Shown piece by piece: positions 34,101-45,698 of a DNA stretch of 64,000 bases. Positions within the stretch are counted from its first letter, which is position 1, and every line of letters begins with the position of its first letter. Below the pieces are notes generated by a model, which was not told the DNA's origin, ran no database searches, and saw only the letters and a program-made list of their open reading frames with translations. The DNA comes from Eggerthella lenta DSM 2243 (GTDB lineage Bacteria; Actinomycetota; Coriobacteriia; Coriobacteriales; Eggerthellaceae): the NCBI RefSeq assembly GCF_000024265.1, contig NC_013204.1, forward strand, positions 2,484,501 to 2,548,500, given 5' to 3'. Made by a program: the position numbers and the translations under genes.

Positions 34101-36246
34101 CGGCCAAGCGCTCGCTCACCGCGCAGGACACGCCGAAGCCCCCCTCCTCCGCCTCCGCATCGTCGCCTTCGATGCCCGCGGCCACCGCGCGCAGGAACGC
34201 GCCGCGCATGCGCCCCGTCTCGGCGGGCCGCCCCACGCCTTCGCCATGCCAGAACGGCAGACGGGCCGAGCGCCCGGGCGCGGGCTCCACGATCACGCGG
34301 TCGCGCGTGATCTCGCTGATACGCCACGAGCTGGTGCCCAGCGTGATGATGTCGCCTACTCGCGACTCGTACACCATCTCTTCGTCCAGCTCGCCCACGC
34401 GCCGCCGGCCTTGCGCGCCGTCGCCTTCCGGCAACACCACCGAGAACATCCCGCGGTCGGGGATGGTGCCCGCCGACATGACGGCCTGGCGCTGCGTGCC
34501 GGGACGCGCCAGCAGCCGCCCGCGCTCGCGATCCCACACGATGCGCGGCGAGAACTCGGCCAAATCGGCCGTCGCATAGCGGCCGGCCAGCATGCCCAGC
34601 ACCGAATCGAAGGCCCGTCGCGGAAGCTCGGAATACGGGGCCGCGCGCCGCACCGTGTCGAACCAGTCGTCCGCCGCCAGCTCGTCCATGGCCACGGCGG
34701 CCACCGTCTGCTGGGCCAGCACGTCCAGCGCGTTCTTCACGAACGCTGTCTGCTCGATGCGGCCCTCGTACATGCCTTCGGCCGCCACGGCCGCGTCGAT
34801 GATCTCGGTGCGGGTGCGCGGGAAGATGGACCCCGTCGAGCGGCCGCCCACCTGGTGGTTCGCGCGCCCGATGCGCTGCAGGGCGCTGGCCACCGACGGC
34901 GGGGCCGCCACCTGCAGCACGAGGTCGATGGATCCCATGTCGATGCCCAGCTCCAGCGACGAGGTGGCCACCACGCACGGCAGCTCGCCCGCTTTCAGCT
35001 CGCGCTCCACCTGCAGGCGCTTCTCCTTCGACACCGATCCGTGGTGCGCCTTCGCGATGACGGCCGGCGCGCCCGTGGACATGTCCGCCGTGGAGCCCAG
35101 ATCCGAGCGGATGGGCGCCGCCGCGGCGTCCATATCGACGCCGCGCGCGATGCCCATGCGCTTCGCGTACAGATCGTTCAGGCGCGCCGTCAGCTTCTCG
35201 CACAGCCCGCGCGAGTTCACGAACACGATGGTGGTGCGGTGCGCCAGCACCTCGTCGAGGATGGAGGCTTCGATGTAGGGCCAGATGGAAGACGAGCCGA
35301 GACGGCTGTCGGGACTCGTCGTGCTCGCCGGGAGCGAAGACTTCGCCATGGCGGCGCGCAGGGCGCGATCGGACTTCCACGCTTCCTCCGCAGGCGCGAG
35401 GCGCGGCCCTCCCCCGCGCTTTCCCGCGCCGCCCCCCGTCAGGTCGCTTCCCCCGAACGTCGGCACGGCGGTCATGTCGCGCACGGGCACGCGCACGCGC
35501 ACGTCCATGTCGGGCCGCCCCTCGGAGGCGACGACGCGCACGGGATGGGGCCCGCCCAGGAAGCGCGCGATCTCGTCGCGCGGACGCACGGTGGCCGACA
35601 GCCCGATGCGCTGCGCCGGCTTTTCCAGCAGGTCGTCGAGGCGCTCGAGACTCAAAGCCAGGTGCGCGCCGCGCTTGCTTCCCGCCAACGCGTGCACTTC
35701 GTCGACGATGACGGTTTCCACCGTGCGCAGCGTCTCACGCGCCTGCGACGTGAGCATGAGGTACAGCGATTCGGGCGTGGTGATGAGGATGTCGGGCGGG
35801 TTGCGCTGCAGGCTACGGCGCTGGTCGGGCGTGGTGTCGCCCGTGCGCATGCCCGTGCGCACTTCGGGCATCGCGCCGCCTGCGGCCGCCATGCGCGCCG
35901 CGATGCCGGCGAGCGGCGCCTGCAAGTTGCGCTCCACGTCCGCCCCGAGCGCCTTCAGCGGCGAGATGTACAGCACGCGCACGCCCTTGCCGGGACGCTC
36001 CTTCTTCGGCAAACCCGCCGTCGCCGCCTTCTCGCGCATAAGCTCGTCGATGGCGAACAGGAACGCCGCGAGCGTCTTGCCCGAGCCGGTGGGTGCGATG
36101 ACCAGCGCGTTCTCGCCGCCCTCGATAACGTCCCAGGCACGCTCCTGCAACGGCGTGGGCTCGGGAAAGGCATCGAGGAACCAGCCGCGCACCTCGTCGG
36201 AGAATCGCGTCAGGGCATGAGGGGTGGGCTCGCGTGCTTCGTCCAT
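31120..36246 (-). CDS. lhr: Lhr-type large DEAD/DEAH-box helicase
   Basis: 1,708 residues from MDEAREPTPHALTRFSDEVR, with AAGGAG upstream. Helicase motifs: Walker A APTGSGKT (51-58), LITTPESLYLML, DEVH at 182-185, GLSATV, VATSSLELGIDMG and QRIGRANHQ. Then come the Lhr-specific winged-helix and C-terminal parts (RWVL-like region near LPFWHGEG). Lhr unwinds DNA and RNA:DNA hybrids and is linked to repair; C-terminal parts bind DNA as a tetramer in known members. It is longer than E. coli Lhr (~1,540). Added pieces include a Gly/Pro-rich loop near residues 245-310 and a linker near 1,110-1,123 made by a small DNA repeat. Confidence 0.93.
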   Translation of the reverse strand: MDEAREPTPHALTRFSDEVRGWFLDAFPEPTPLQERAWDVIEGGENALVIAPTGSGKTLAAFLFAIDELMREKAATAGLPKKERPGKGVRVLYISPLKALGADVERNLQAPLAGIAARMAAAGGAMPEVRTGMRTGDTTPDQRRSLQRNPPDILITTPESLYLMLTSQARETLRTVETVIVDEVHALAGSKRGAHLALSLERLDDLLEKPAQRIGLSATVRPRDEIARFLGGPHPVRVVASEGRPDMDVRVRVPVRDMTAVPTFGGSDLTGGGAGKRGGGPRLAPAEEAWKSDRALRAAMAKSSLPASTTSPDSRLGSSSIWPYIEASILDEVLAHRTTIVFVNSRGLCEKLTARLNDLYAKRMGIARGVDMDAAAAPIRSDLGSTADMSTGAPAVIAKAHHGSVSKEKRLQVERELKAGELPCVVATSSLELGIDMGSIDLVLQVAAPPSVASALQRIGRANHQVGGRSTGSIFPRTRTEIIDAAVAAEGMYEGRIEQTAFVKNALDVLAQQTVAAVAMDELAADDWFDTVRRAAPYSELPRRAFDSVLGMLAGRYATADLAEFSPRIVWDRERGRLLARPGTQRQAVMSAGTIPDRGMFSVVLPEGDGAQGRRRVGELDEEMVYESRVGDIITLGTSSWRISEITRDRVIVEPAPGRSARLPFWHGEGVGRPAETGRMRGAFLRAVAAGIEGDDAEAEEGGFGVSCAVSERLAADGLDDDAQRNLVELIRSQRAATGIIPDDKTLVVERCEDEQGDWRVLLHSPYGRRVHEPWAMAVSDRIMAIYGYDAQAMAADDGIVLRIPMTETRLPGIELFAFDPDELDRIARDRVGSTSLFSARFRECAARALLMSPIAPGKRAPLWQQRLKAGQLLEAARREREFPILVETARECLQDVYDMRALHELMEQVQAGSVRLVEAQTSVPSPFAAPLLFGYVGEHLYAGDLPHAEQRASLLSLDPTLLGELLGSTDLGDVLDADVIAGVEAGLQRLAPDRRMRGIEGAADLLRVLGPLSVEEAALRMRSDAEADDDGAADEGGGEAATEEEAHALLEELQRAHRAFTVVLGGKELWAAVDDAAFLRDALGATIPPWADALNRPASQSGQAQAPLRDPERSAQREIEGSRAASAESDGGEDALHPLDELLARYARTHGPFSAEAAAARFGIGVAVARDGLARLTSAGRLMQGRFGEDGDGRACAWVETGVFRRLRSLSLAEARRAVQAVSPSAFARFLIDLQGAGPLGEERFEGIDGLAQVIAQFEGVFLPASAWEAHVFPSRVRDYRPGMLDELLASGDVVWAGARREGDEGDGRERALRPGSSREREAAGLVAFYPTDSPFAPVRPDLADAPSDGPKLEGSAAPSVEATVVEALGFGGGLFFRQIVDAVRRRLAPEFVDEAVVASTMRELMWDGRATNDTYAPVRASLEGAGAAAGKPRSAPRRRVSSRRSAMRTVDSPTMRGIASAQAAVGAALTGRWSLIMPSPENDTVRAIALVESILDRYGVLSRDVVQLSGVPGGLGALLPVLRQMEDVGDVLRGAFVQGLGPAQFAARETIDVLRTYEAGDGEADPREPVVLAADDPACLYGAGLPWPPVARADAEGAEEHEARPTRRAGSLVVVLGGVPALYAAAGLRSLLSFTDDGDALARAARALVAHEKRSLRRAGAEGARKKVVVETLNGRSILDSPLAEVLQDAGLVRLPDGMRLYVSPF
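32878..32918. repeat. Short dispersed-type repeat inside lhr
   Basis: A 41-base segment begins GGATCCTTCGATTTCGCGCT and ends CTTCGCTCGGGATCAC. It has the form of a small dispersed repeat that I recall from many unrelated GC-rich genomes. It is in frame and encodes a linker reading PERSAQREIEGS. No second copy is evident in this window. Confidence 0.4.
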
Positions 36247-36467
36247 GGCGTGCGTCGGCTCCTTCTGAAATCGGGTGCCCCCATGGTAGCGCATGAGCAC
36301 CCGCCCGTCTTGCGCAATAGGCGGCTGAAACCCGCCCGTTCGCATGACGGCCCGAAGCTCTGCGCATCGCGGTGCGGATAGACGCACTGGGCACGAATCG
36401 CAATTGGCTTCACCCCGAAGGGGAAACCGACCACGTTTCACTCATATGCGTCCGATCACGCATCTCG

Positions 36468-36932
36468 CTAGATGACCACCTCTTCGTAGTCCAATCCGAA
36501 GTCCTTGCGCATCCAGACGAAGAATTCGTCGCAGTCCACCACTTTGATCACCGACGACTCGAAATCTTTCTGATTGCGGGTGACTATGGCATCGGCGCGC
36601 ATCTCCAATGCTGATTCAAAGATAAGCGAATCTTCCGGGTCCTTCCACGAGGCTGCCAGCATCCGATCGACCTCCCGATCGCTGACGGCATGCACGTTCA
36701 CGAACGTCCGCATCCCTCGCAGCTGCTCAAGCACACGCGACAACAGCGAGCGCTTCCCGCCCTCCGAGAGGATGTAGATAAGATCGGTCACCTGCGACGA
36801 GGTGATCCAGAGATCGAATTCCCCCACACGACCCGCCGTCATGAGCAAGCGAACCTTATCGTAATAAGGCTCGCGCTCATGCAGATAATCGATAACGACA
36901 TTGGTGTCCAACAGGAGCTTCATGCGAGCCAT
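36468..36932 (-). CDS. PIN-domain toxin (ribonuclease) of a toxin-antitoxin pair
   Basis: 154 residues. The PIN fold acid residues are in place: LLLDTNVVIDYLHER near the start (Asp), ITSSQVTDLIYIL (Asp), and the late acidic cluster SWKDPEDSLIFESALEM with ADAIVTRNQKDF. PIN toxins are magnesium-dependent RNases. The start lies one base after the antitoxin stop (TGA-T-ATG), so translation is coupled. An alternative ATG three codons later is possible. No transcript break from the antitoxin gene is seen. Confidence 0.9.
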   Translation of the reverse strand: MARMKLLLDTNVVIDYLHEREPYYDKVRLLMTAGRVGEFDLWITSSQVTDLIYILSEGGKRSLLSRVLEQLRGMRTFVNVHAVSDREVDRMLAASWKDPEDSLIFESALEMRADAIVTRNQKDFESSVIKVVDCDEFFVWMRKDFGLDYEEVVI

Positions 36933-36933
36933 A

Positions 36934-37233
36934 TCACATCATGCCCCTCGAACGCAGGCGCTCCATCCTCACCTCTGCCTTAGTCATATCGTCGAAACGA
37001 GAAGCACGCTTCGAGGATAGAGAATCGACGAAACGAGAAGCAGCGGCCCACTTCGCCTCATCGCCGATACGACTCGAATCGGCTCGAAGGAAACCCGCCT
37101 CCCCCTCCTCGATCATTTTGTCGTACATGAGGTTGATCGCTTGAGAAGCGCTGAGACCCTCTCGCGCAAGGATGCGAGCGCCTTTGCGCTTCTTTTCATC
37201 CAGCATGCGTGCCGTAACCATAGAATCGTCCAT
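36934..37233 (-). CDS. RelB/DinJ-like antitoxin
   Basis: 99 residues from MDDSMVTARMLDEKKRKGAR, with AAAGGAG upstream. The N-terminal ribbon-helix-helix segment (VTARMLDEKKRKGARILARE followed by GLSASQAINLMYDKMI) is the RelB/DinJ DNA-binding type. The C-terminal part (ASRFVDSLSSKRASRFDD, then KAEVRMERLRSR) is charged and would wrap the toxin. It pairs with a PIN toxin, whereas RelB types more often pair with RelE/YafQ. The operon has a good promoter and a palindrome that it probably represses. Confidence 0.85.
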   Translation of the reverse strand: MDDSMVTARMLDEKKRKGARILAREGLSASQAINLMYDKMIEEGEAGFLRADSSRIGDEAKWAAASRFVDSLSSKRASRFDDMTKAEVRMERLRSRGMM

Positions 37234-37255
37234 GCCGACTCCTTTCGTGTGCTCA

Positions 37256-37284
37256 ATTGTACAACCATTTTCGTACAACATCAA
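37256..37284 (-). promoter_or_regulatory. Promoter and likely operator of the toxin-antitoxin operon
   Basis: Minus strand TTGATG, 17 bases, TACAAT, 22 bases from the ATG. The perfect palindrome TTGTACAA overlaps the -10, and a second TTGTAC lies in the spacer. This spacing would suit two antitoxin dimers. Confidence 0.65.
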
Positions 37285-37307
37285 CGAAGAACAACTCTCG
37301 GACGCAA

Positions 37308-37341
37308 AAAGCCCCCGACGCTCGTTCGCGTCGGGGGCTTT
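37308..37341 (-). terminator. Rho-independent terminator after the pyruvate:ferredoxin oxidoreductase gene
   Basis: 14-base perfect arms (37308-37321 and 37328-37341) with a six-base loop and a five-T run on the minus strand. Confidence 0.9.
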
Positions 37342-37367
37342 CGTTCATCGTGTTCCTTGAAAACGGC

Positions 37368-40910
<3,543 letters not shown>

Positions 40911-41208
40911 ATTCCTCTCCTTCGAAGGGGATGCTCACCCGACAAAGGCGCATCGGGGCCCCGACCTTCTGCTCTTGCTCAGCTTGCTTCGCCTGACAGA
41001 ATACACGGCATTTATGATACCAGCCCGAAATCGCGTTGCGGTGCGACGAATACGATGGGCGGCACGCCGCGGTCGCCCCCGTCGGTAGGCGGCGGAAGGC
41101 TTGCGCGCGGCGGTCTGGGCGCGGTTCCGCACGAGCCGAACGGCCCAGCGAGCTGTTTGCGCGAGCAGGACCGTTCGAGCGCCAGACCACCGTGCGCCAG
41201 CCTTCTCG

Positions 41209-41781
41209 CTAGATGCCCTTGAGTTCTTTTCCTAGCTCCTCGGCGAGAGCGGGGAGCAGCGCGGCGAACGTGTCGTCGATCGTCTTCTTCTTGAGCTGGC
41301 ATTCCCAGATCACGTGGACGGTCCAGCCTAGCTCCTCCAACGCGGCGCGGCTGCGCTCGTCGCGCTCGACGTTACGCTCGAACTTCACCACCCAGTACTC
41401 CACGTTGCTCTTCGGCATGCTGGGCTTGCAGTGCGGGCACCTGTGCCAGAAGCACCCGTTGACGAACAGCGCCACCCTCTTGCCCGGCCACGCTACGTCC
41501 GGGTGCCCCGGCACCTTCCACTGCAGCCGATACCCCGTCAGGCCAGCCGCGCGCAGGCGCTCGCGCACCAGAAGCTCGGGCTTCGTGTTGCTGCGCTTGT
41601 TACCCTTCATGGACTTGCGCACGGCCTCGTTCGAAGCGGGCGGCGCCAGCAACTTGGCGGGCGCGGGCAACGCTGGACGCGAGAGACGGACAACCAGTGC
41701 GGGAAACGGTCGGTTTTCGCGGCTGAGGAACGCCGTTAGCCAACTGTTACTTTTATCGCTCTTTCGTATCATGCGGCGCAT
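41209..41781 (-). CDS. vsr: Very short patch repair (Vsr) endonuclease
   Basis: About 190 residues with the ATG chosen; starts at 41838, 41772 or further in are possible because no clear ribosome site is seen. Vsr signature: SMKGNKRSNTKPELLVRERL, GHPDVAWPGKRVALFVNGCF followed by WHRCPHCKPSMPKSN (zinc Cys/His cluster), and the end LEELGWTVHVIWECQLKKK. The enzyme nicks T:G mismatches left by deaminated 5-methylcytosine. Such genes normally sit beside a cytosine methyltransferase; none is within the window. It is divergent from the ABC transporter cluster. Confidence 0.85.
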   Translation of the reverse strand: MRRMIRKSDKSNSWLTAFLSRENRPFPALVVRLSRPALPAPAKLLAPPASNEAVRKSMKGNKRSNTKPELLVRERLRAAGLTGYRLQWKVPGHPDVAWPGKRVALFVNGCFWHRCPHCKPSMPKSNVEYWVVKFERNVERDERSRAALEELGWTVHVIWECQLKKKTIDDTFAALLPALAEELGKELKGI

Positions 41782-41963
41782 GATACCACGTATTTCCCCT
41801 GGTGAATTATTCTCGTATTTGAACAAATATAAGAACATTGATCTTACAAGTTCTTTATTTTCTGGGGGTTTTCCCGGATAATGGGCACTGCTGTTGTGCG
41901 CGTGCGCAAGCACGCACGTACGTTCGGGGCCTCCTGCCCCGATACCGAAATGGAGGGAAACCA

Positions 41964-43577
41964 ATGGAACAGCCTTTGAAAGCAACTTTGTCTCGCCGCA
42001 CGTTCTTGGCGGGCAGCGCCGTCGCGGCGGCTGCAGCAGGCCTGACTCTGGCCGGCTGCGGTGGCGGCGGCGAAACGACGGACACCCCGTCGACCGATGC
42101 CGGCACCGACGCCGGCGCAGCGGCCCAGGGCGGCACGCTGACCGGCGCCATGGCCTACACGAGCACGAACGTCAACCCGATCGGCAACAGCTCCGCGCTG
42201 ATGCTGGCCGCCACGTGGCATGTGTTCGAGGGCCTGTACGACCTCGATCTGCACACCTACAAGACCTATAACGCGCTTGCCGCCGGCGAGCCCACGAAGG
42301 TCTCCGACACCGAGTACGAGGTTGCCCTGCGCGACGGTGCCAAGTTCTCCGACGGCACGGACGTCACCACCGCCGACGTGGTGAACGCGTTCGAGAAGAA
42401 CATGGCCGACGCCACCTACGGCGCCTTCCTCGAATTCATCGACACGGTGTCTGCGAAGGACGACAAGACCGTCTCCTTCACGCTGAAGTACCCCTTCGAC
42501 AGCCTGCTGAAGGGCCGTCTGAGCGTGGTCAAGGTGTTCCCCGCCTCGCTGACCGAGGATGATCTGAAGACGAAGCCGATCGGTTCCGGCCCGTGGGTGT
42601 ACGACACCATCAACGGCGACGACGGCGGCTCCATCGAGTTCGTGCCGAACACGAACTACAACGGCAAGTACGCCGCTACGGCCGACAAGATGCACTGGGA
42701 CATCCTGCTCGACGACACCTCCCGCACCACCGCGCTGCAGGAGGCCACGGTCCAGGTCATGGAGAACGTGCCCGACGCCAACGCCGAACAGCTCATGGCC
42801 GCCGGCGCGTCCGTCGACTACATCCAGGGCTTCAACCAGCCGTTCTTCATGTTCAACACGCTCAAGAAGCCGTTCGACGATAAGCGCGTCCGCCAGGCGT
42901 TCTACTATGCCGTGGACGTGGACAAGCTGATCTCCAACGCCATGGCCGGCCATGCCGCGAAGGTGACGAGCTTCCTGCCCGAGAGCCACGAGAACTACCA
43001 CAAGGCTTCCACGGTGTACACCTACGACCCCGAGAAGGCCAAGAGCCTGCTTTCCGAGGCCGGCGTCACCGACCTGAGCTTCGAGCTGATGACGAACAAC
43101 AACTGGGTGAAGAACCTGGCCGCCGGCATCAAGAACGACCTCGATGCCATCGGCGTGAACTGCACCATCAACGAGACGAAGATCGACTGGGCGTCTCTGG
43201 CCGAGTCGGCCGACGTGCTGCCCTACGACGTCATGCTGACCCCGGGCGACCCGACCTGCTTCGGCAACGACCCCGACCTGCTGATGTCCTGGTGGTACGG
43301 CGACAACGTGTGGACCCAGGGCCGCAGCTGCTGGAAGAAGGCCGGCGACGGCAAGTTCGACGAGCTGCAGACCCTCATGCAGCAGGCTCGCGAGGCCACC
43401 GGCAACGAGCAGCAGGAGCTGTGGAACAAGTGCTTCGACCTTCTGGCCGAGGAAGTTCCGCTGTACCCGCTGTTCCACCGCGAGCTGGCCACGGGCTACC
43501 AGGAGACGCAGATCACCGGCTTCGAGCCCATCGCCACGACGGGCCTCGTGTTCCTCGGTGCGAGCGTGAAGGCGTAA
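41964..43577 (+). CDS. Dipeptide-type ABC transporter solute-binding lipoprotein (candidate sialic-acid binder)
   Basis: 537 residues, ATG with GGAGGG upstream. A twin-arginine signal (LSRRTFLAGSAV) precedes a lipobox LAGC with Cys32, so it is a lipoprotein likely exported folded. The mature part is SBP family 5, as in DppA/OppA: AALRDGAKFSDG-like segment (EVALRDGAKFSDGTDVTTAD), then RQAFYYAVDVDKLI. It precedes an SGNH hydrolase and permease/ATPase genes, then NanA, NanK and NanE homologues. The SatA sialic-acid binder of Haemophilus belongs to this same family. The substrate is therefore inferred from context. A hairpin after the gene may keep its level above that of the membrane subunits. 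Confidence 0.9.
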   Translation: MEQPLKATLSRRTFLAGSAVAAAAAGLTLAGCGGGGETTDTPSTDAGTDAGAAAQGGTLTGAMAYTSTNVNPIGNSSALMLAATWHVFEGLYDLDLHTYKTYNALAAGEPTKVSDTEYEVALRDGAKFSDGTDVTTADVVNAFEKNMADATYGAFLEFIDTVSAKDDKTVSFTLKYPFDSLLKGRLSVVKVFPASLTEDDLKTKPIGSGPWVYDTINGDDGGSIEFVPNTNYNGKYAATADKMHWDILLDDTSRTTALQEATVQVMENVPDANAEQLMAAGASVDYIQGFNQPFFMFNTLKKPFDDKRVRQAFYYAVDVDKLISNAMAGHAAKVTSFLPESHENYHKASTVYTYDPEKAKSLLSEAGVTDLSFELMTNNNWVKNLAAGIKNDLDAIGVNCTINETKIDWASLAESADVLPYDVMLTPGDPTCFGNDPDLLMSWWYGDNVWTQGRSCWKKAGDGKFDELQTLMQQAREATGNEQQELWNKCFDLLAEEVPLYPLFHRELATGYQETQITGFEPIATTGLVFLGASVKA

Positions 43578-43613
43578 GCGCGCGCTGTGAACCCGTAGAG
43601 CAAGGCAACCCCC

Positions 43614-43648
43614 AGGGCTCGCTCCGCAAGGAGCGGGCCCTTGCTTTT
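43614..43648 (+). terminator. Partial terminator between binding protein and downstream genes
   Basis: 12-base stem (43614-43625 with 43630-43641, one G-T wobble) with GCAA loop, then TTGCTTTT. It probably reduces read-through to adjust subunit ratios. Confidence 0.65.
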
Positions 43649-43662
43649 GAGAAAGAGGCCCT

Positions 43663-44547
43663 ATGAGATCCTTTTCCATTCTCGGCGATTCCATCAGCAC
43701 GTTCGATGGATGCAACCCCGACGGATTCGCCGTGTACTACCAGGGCGAACGCTGCGAGCAGACCGGCGTGACGTCGAGCGCCGACACCTGGTGGTCCCAA
43801 GTTATCGAACGCCTCGGCGGACGGCTGCTGGCGAACAGCTCGTTCTCCGGAAGCCTCGTGGAAGGCGCCGGCTTCCCTGCCGGAAACAGTCAAGAACGCA
43901 TCGACGCGCTGGCCGAAGACGGCGTGCAGCCCGATGTCGTCATCGTGTTCATGGGCATCAACGATTACGGCTGGGGCGGCGCGACGGCGCAAGCCGCCGG
44001 CCGCGGCAACGCCGTGCCCGTCGCGCTCGATCTTGACGCCATCGAACCGCACGCCCCGGCAGCCGCCGCGCCCGGCGCGATCGACCGCTTCCGCGCCGCC
44101 TACGGGCTGCTGCTGGAACGGATGCGCGCAGCCTACCCGCAAGCCGAGGTATGGTGCTGCACGCTCTGCCCCGGACGCGTGGCCGGATGCCCGAGCCCCA
44201 CGTTCGCATGGAACCTGCGCGGCGCACCGTTCAAGAGCTACAACGACGCCATTCGCGCTGCTGCGCGAGAGCACGGCTGCAACGTGGCCGACCTCGAGGC
44301 GTTCGGCATAGACTACGAGGCCGTCGACGGCACCCACCCCACCGCACGGGGCATGCGCCAGCTGTCCGTCTTGATCGCGTCGTGCATCGAAGGTGCCGAA
44401 CCCGATGAACGACTGCTGCCCGCCGACCTGTTCGACGAAACGTTTCGCTCCGGGGAGCTATGTCCCGGCGAGGCATGCGTCGGATGCGAGCATGCCCGCG
44501 GAACCGGGAGCAGCTGGTTTCTCGTATGCGAACGGAATCCGTCCTAA
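43663..44547 (+). CDS. SGNH/GDSL hydrolase, possible sialate O-acetylesterase
   Basis: 294 residues. Block I GDSIS gives the nucleophile Ser10; block II is SSFSGSLVEGAG; block III GINDYGWGG; block V DGTHPT supplies the Asp and His. Such enzymes split ester bonds. No signal peptide is visible (MRSFSILGDSISTFDG), so it acts inside the cell. Between a transporter and sialic-acid genes it is a natural O-acetyl esterase, removing acetyl groups from imported sialic acid. The last ~60 residues contain several Cys (CPGEACVGCEHARG), an odd tail that could bind metal. Substrate not proven. Confidence 0.8.
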   Translation: MRSFSILGDSISTFDGCNPDGFAVYYQGERCEQTGVTSSADTWWSQVIERLGGRLLANSSFSGSLVEGAGFPAGNSQERIDALAEDGVQPDVVIVFMGINDYGWGGATAQAAGRGNAVPVALDLDAIEPHAPAAAAPGAIDRFRAAYGLLLERMRAAYPQAEVWCCTLCPGRVAGCPSPTFAWNLRGAPFKSYNDAIRAAAREHGCNVADLEAFGIDYEAVDGTHPTARGMRQLSVLIASCIEGAEPDERLLPADLFDETFRSGELCPGEACVGCEHARGTGSSWFLVCERNPS

Positions 44548-44737
44548 CTCGAGCGGCGAGGTCGTACCGACGGCGTCGGACACGAAGCAAGATCGTTCTT
44601 ATTTCTCCGCATAATCAGTGCGAATCATATAAAATACCATTGGTTGTCTACGCCTTACCGCGCCTGCGCGCGCGATGCAGGCAGCAGTTTGTCAGTGCAA
44701 GCGGGCTTTCGAGCCCACGAAGCGAAAGGGGGATACG

Positions 44738-45694
44738 GTGAGCAACCTGCTACGATTAATCGGACGACGCCTCATAGCGTTGCCGATCATGATCTTCGGT
44801 GTCACCATCCTCGTCTTCTTCATCATGGCACTCTCTCCTATCGACCAAGCGTATTCGGTCCTTGGCGAGAACGCCACTGAAGCCCAAGCCGAGCAGTATC
44901 GCGAGGAGCACGGATTGAACGATCCCATCCTCGTGCAATACGGTAACTTCATCGTCGGCCTCGTACAAGGCGACCTCGGCACCTACGGCGCGAACAACGC
45001 CTCGGTGGCCGATCGCATCGGCGAAGCTCTGCCCGTCACGTTGCAGTTGACGTTCTTCGGCCTCATCATCGGCGTGGTCATCGCAGTGATCCTCGGCGTG
45101 ATCTCGGCCTTGTATCGGGATCGATGGCCCGACCAGATCATCCGCGTGTTCTCCATCGCCTGCATCGCCACGCCGTCGTTCTGGCTGGCGGTGCTCATGA
45201 TTTTGCTGTTCTCCTCGATGCTGCACGTGCTGCCCGCCTCCGGCCCGCTGCCCTCGCTGACGGCCGATCCGGGCGGTTGGCTGGCCCGCATGGCCATGCC
45301 CGCCATCGCGCTGGGCGTTCCCGTGGCCGGCCAGCTGACGCGCGTCATCCGCACGTCCATGGTGGAAGAGCTGGACAAGGACTACGTGCGCACCGCGCTG
45401 GGCGCCGGCATTCCGAAGCGCGTCGTGGTGGCCCGCAACGTGCTGCGCAACGCGCTGATCACGCCCGTGACGGTGCTCGGCCTGCGCATCGGCTACCTCA
45501 TCGGCGGCGCCGTGGTCATCGAGGTCATCTTCAACCTCCCTGGCATGGGCATGGCCATCCTCTCGGGCATCCAGTCCAGCTACACGATGCTCGTGCAGGG
45601 CGTCGTGCTGTGCGTGGCCATCACCTTCATCATCATCAACATCATCGTGGATATGCTTTATATCCTGATCGATCCGCGAATCAGGACGGTGTAG
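44738..45694 (+). CDS. ABC transporter permease, DppB/OppB type
   Basis: 318 residues from GTG with AAAGGGGG upstream. Six membrane helices. The family start LLRLIGRRLIALPIMIFGVT and the ending GAVVIEVIFNLPGMG with the EAA-like loop LGAGIPKRVVVARNVLRNAL are present. It pairs with the permease half of the next gene. A 190-base gap with AT-rich DNA precedes it, and TATAAA near 44628 could be an internal promoter. The next gene follows four bases after the stop. Confidence 0.93.
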   Translation: MSNLLRLIGRRLIALPIMIFGVTILVFFIMALSPIDQAYSVLGENATEAQAEQYREEHGLNDPILVQYGNFIVGLVQGDLGTYGANNASVADRIGEALPVTLQLTFFGLIIGVVIAVILGVISALYRDRWPDQIIRVFSIACIATPSFWLAVLMILLFSSMLHVLPASGPLPSLTADPGGWLARMAMPAIALGVPVAGQLTRVIRTSMVEELDKDYVRTALGAGIPKRVVVARNVLRNALITPVTVLGLRIGYLIGGAVVIEVIFNLPGMGMAILSGIQSSYTMLVQGVVLCVAITFIIINIIVDMLYILIDPRIRTV

Positions 45695-45698
45695 CAAC

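Noticed and set aside
32929-36381. A 1150-codon plus-strand frame opposite lhr
   Set aside because: Shadow frame; His/Arg-rich and without a ribosome site.
43614-43648. A full operon end after the binding-protein gene
   Set aside because: The stem has a wobble and the T tract is interrupted; the next genes lie in the same direction and fit the same transporter, so partial read-through is more likely.
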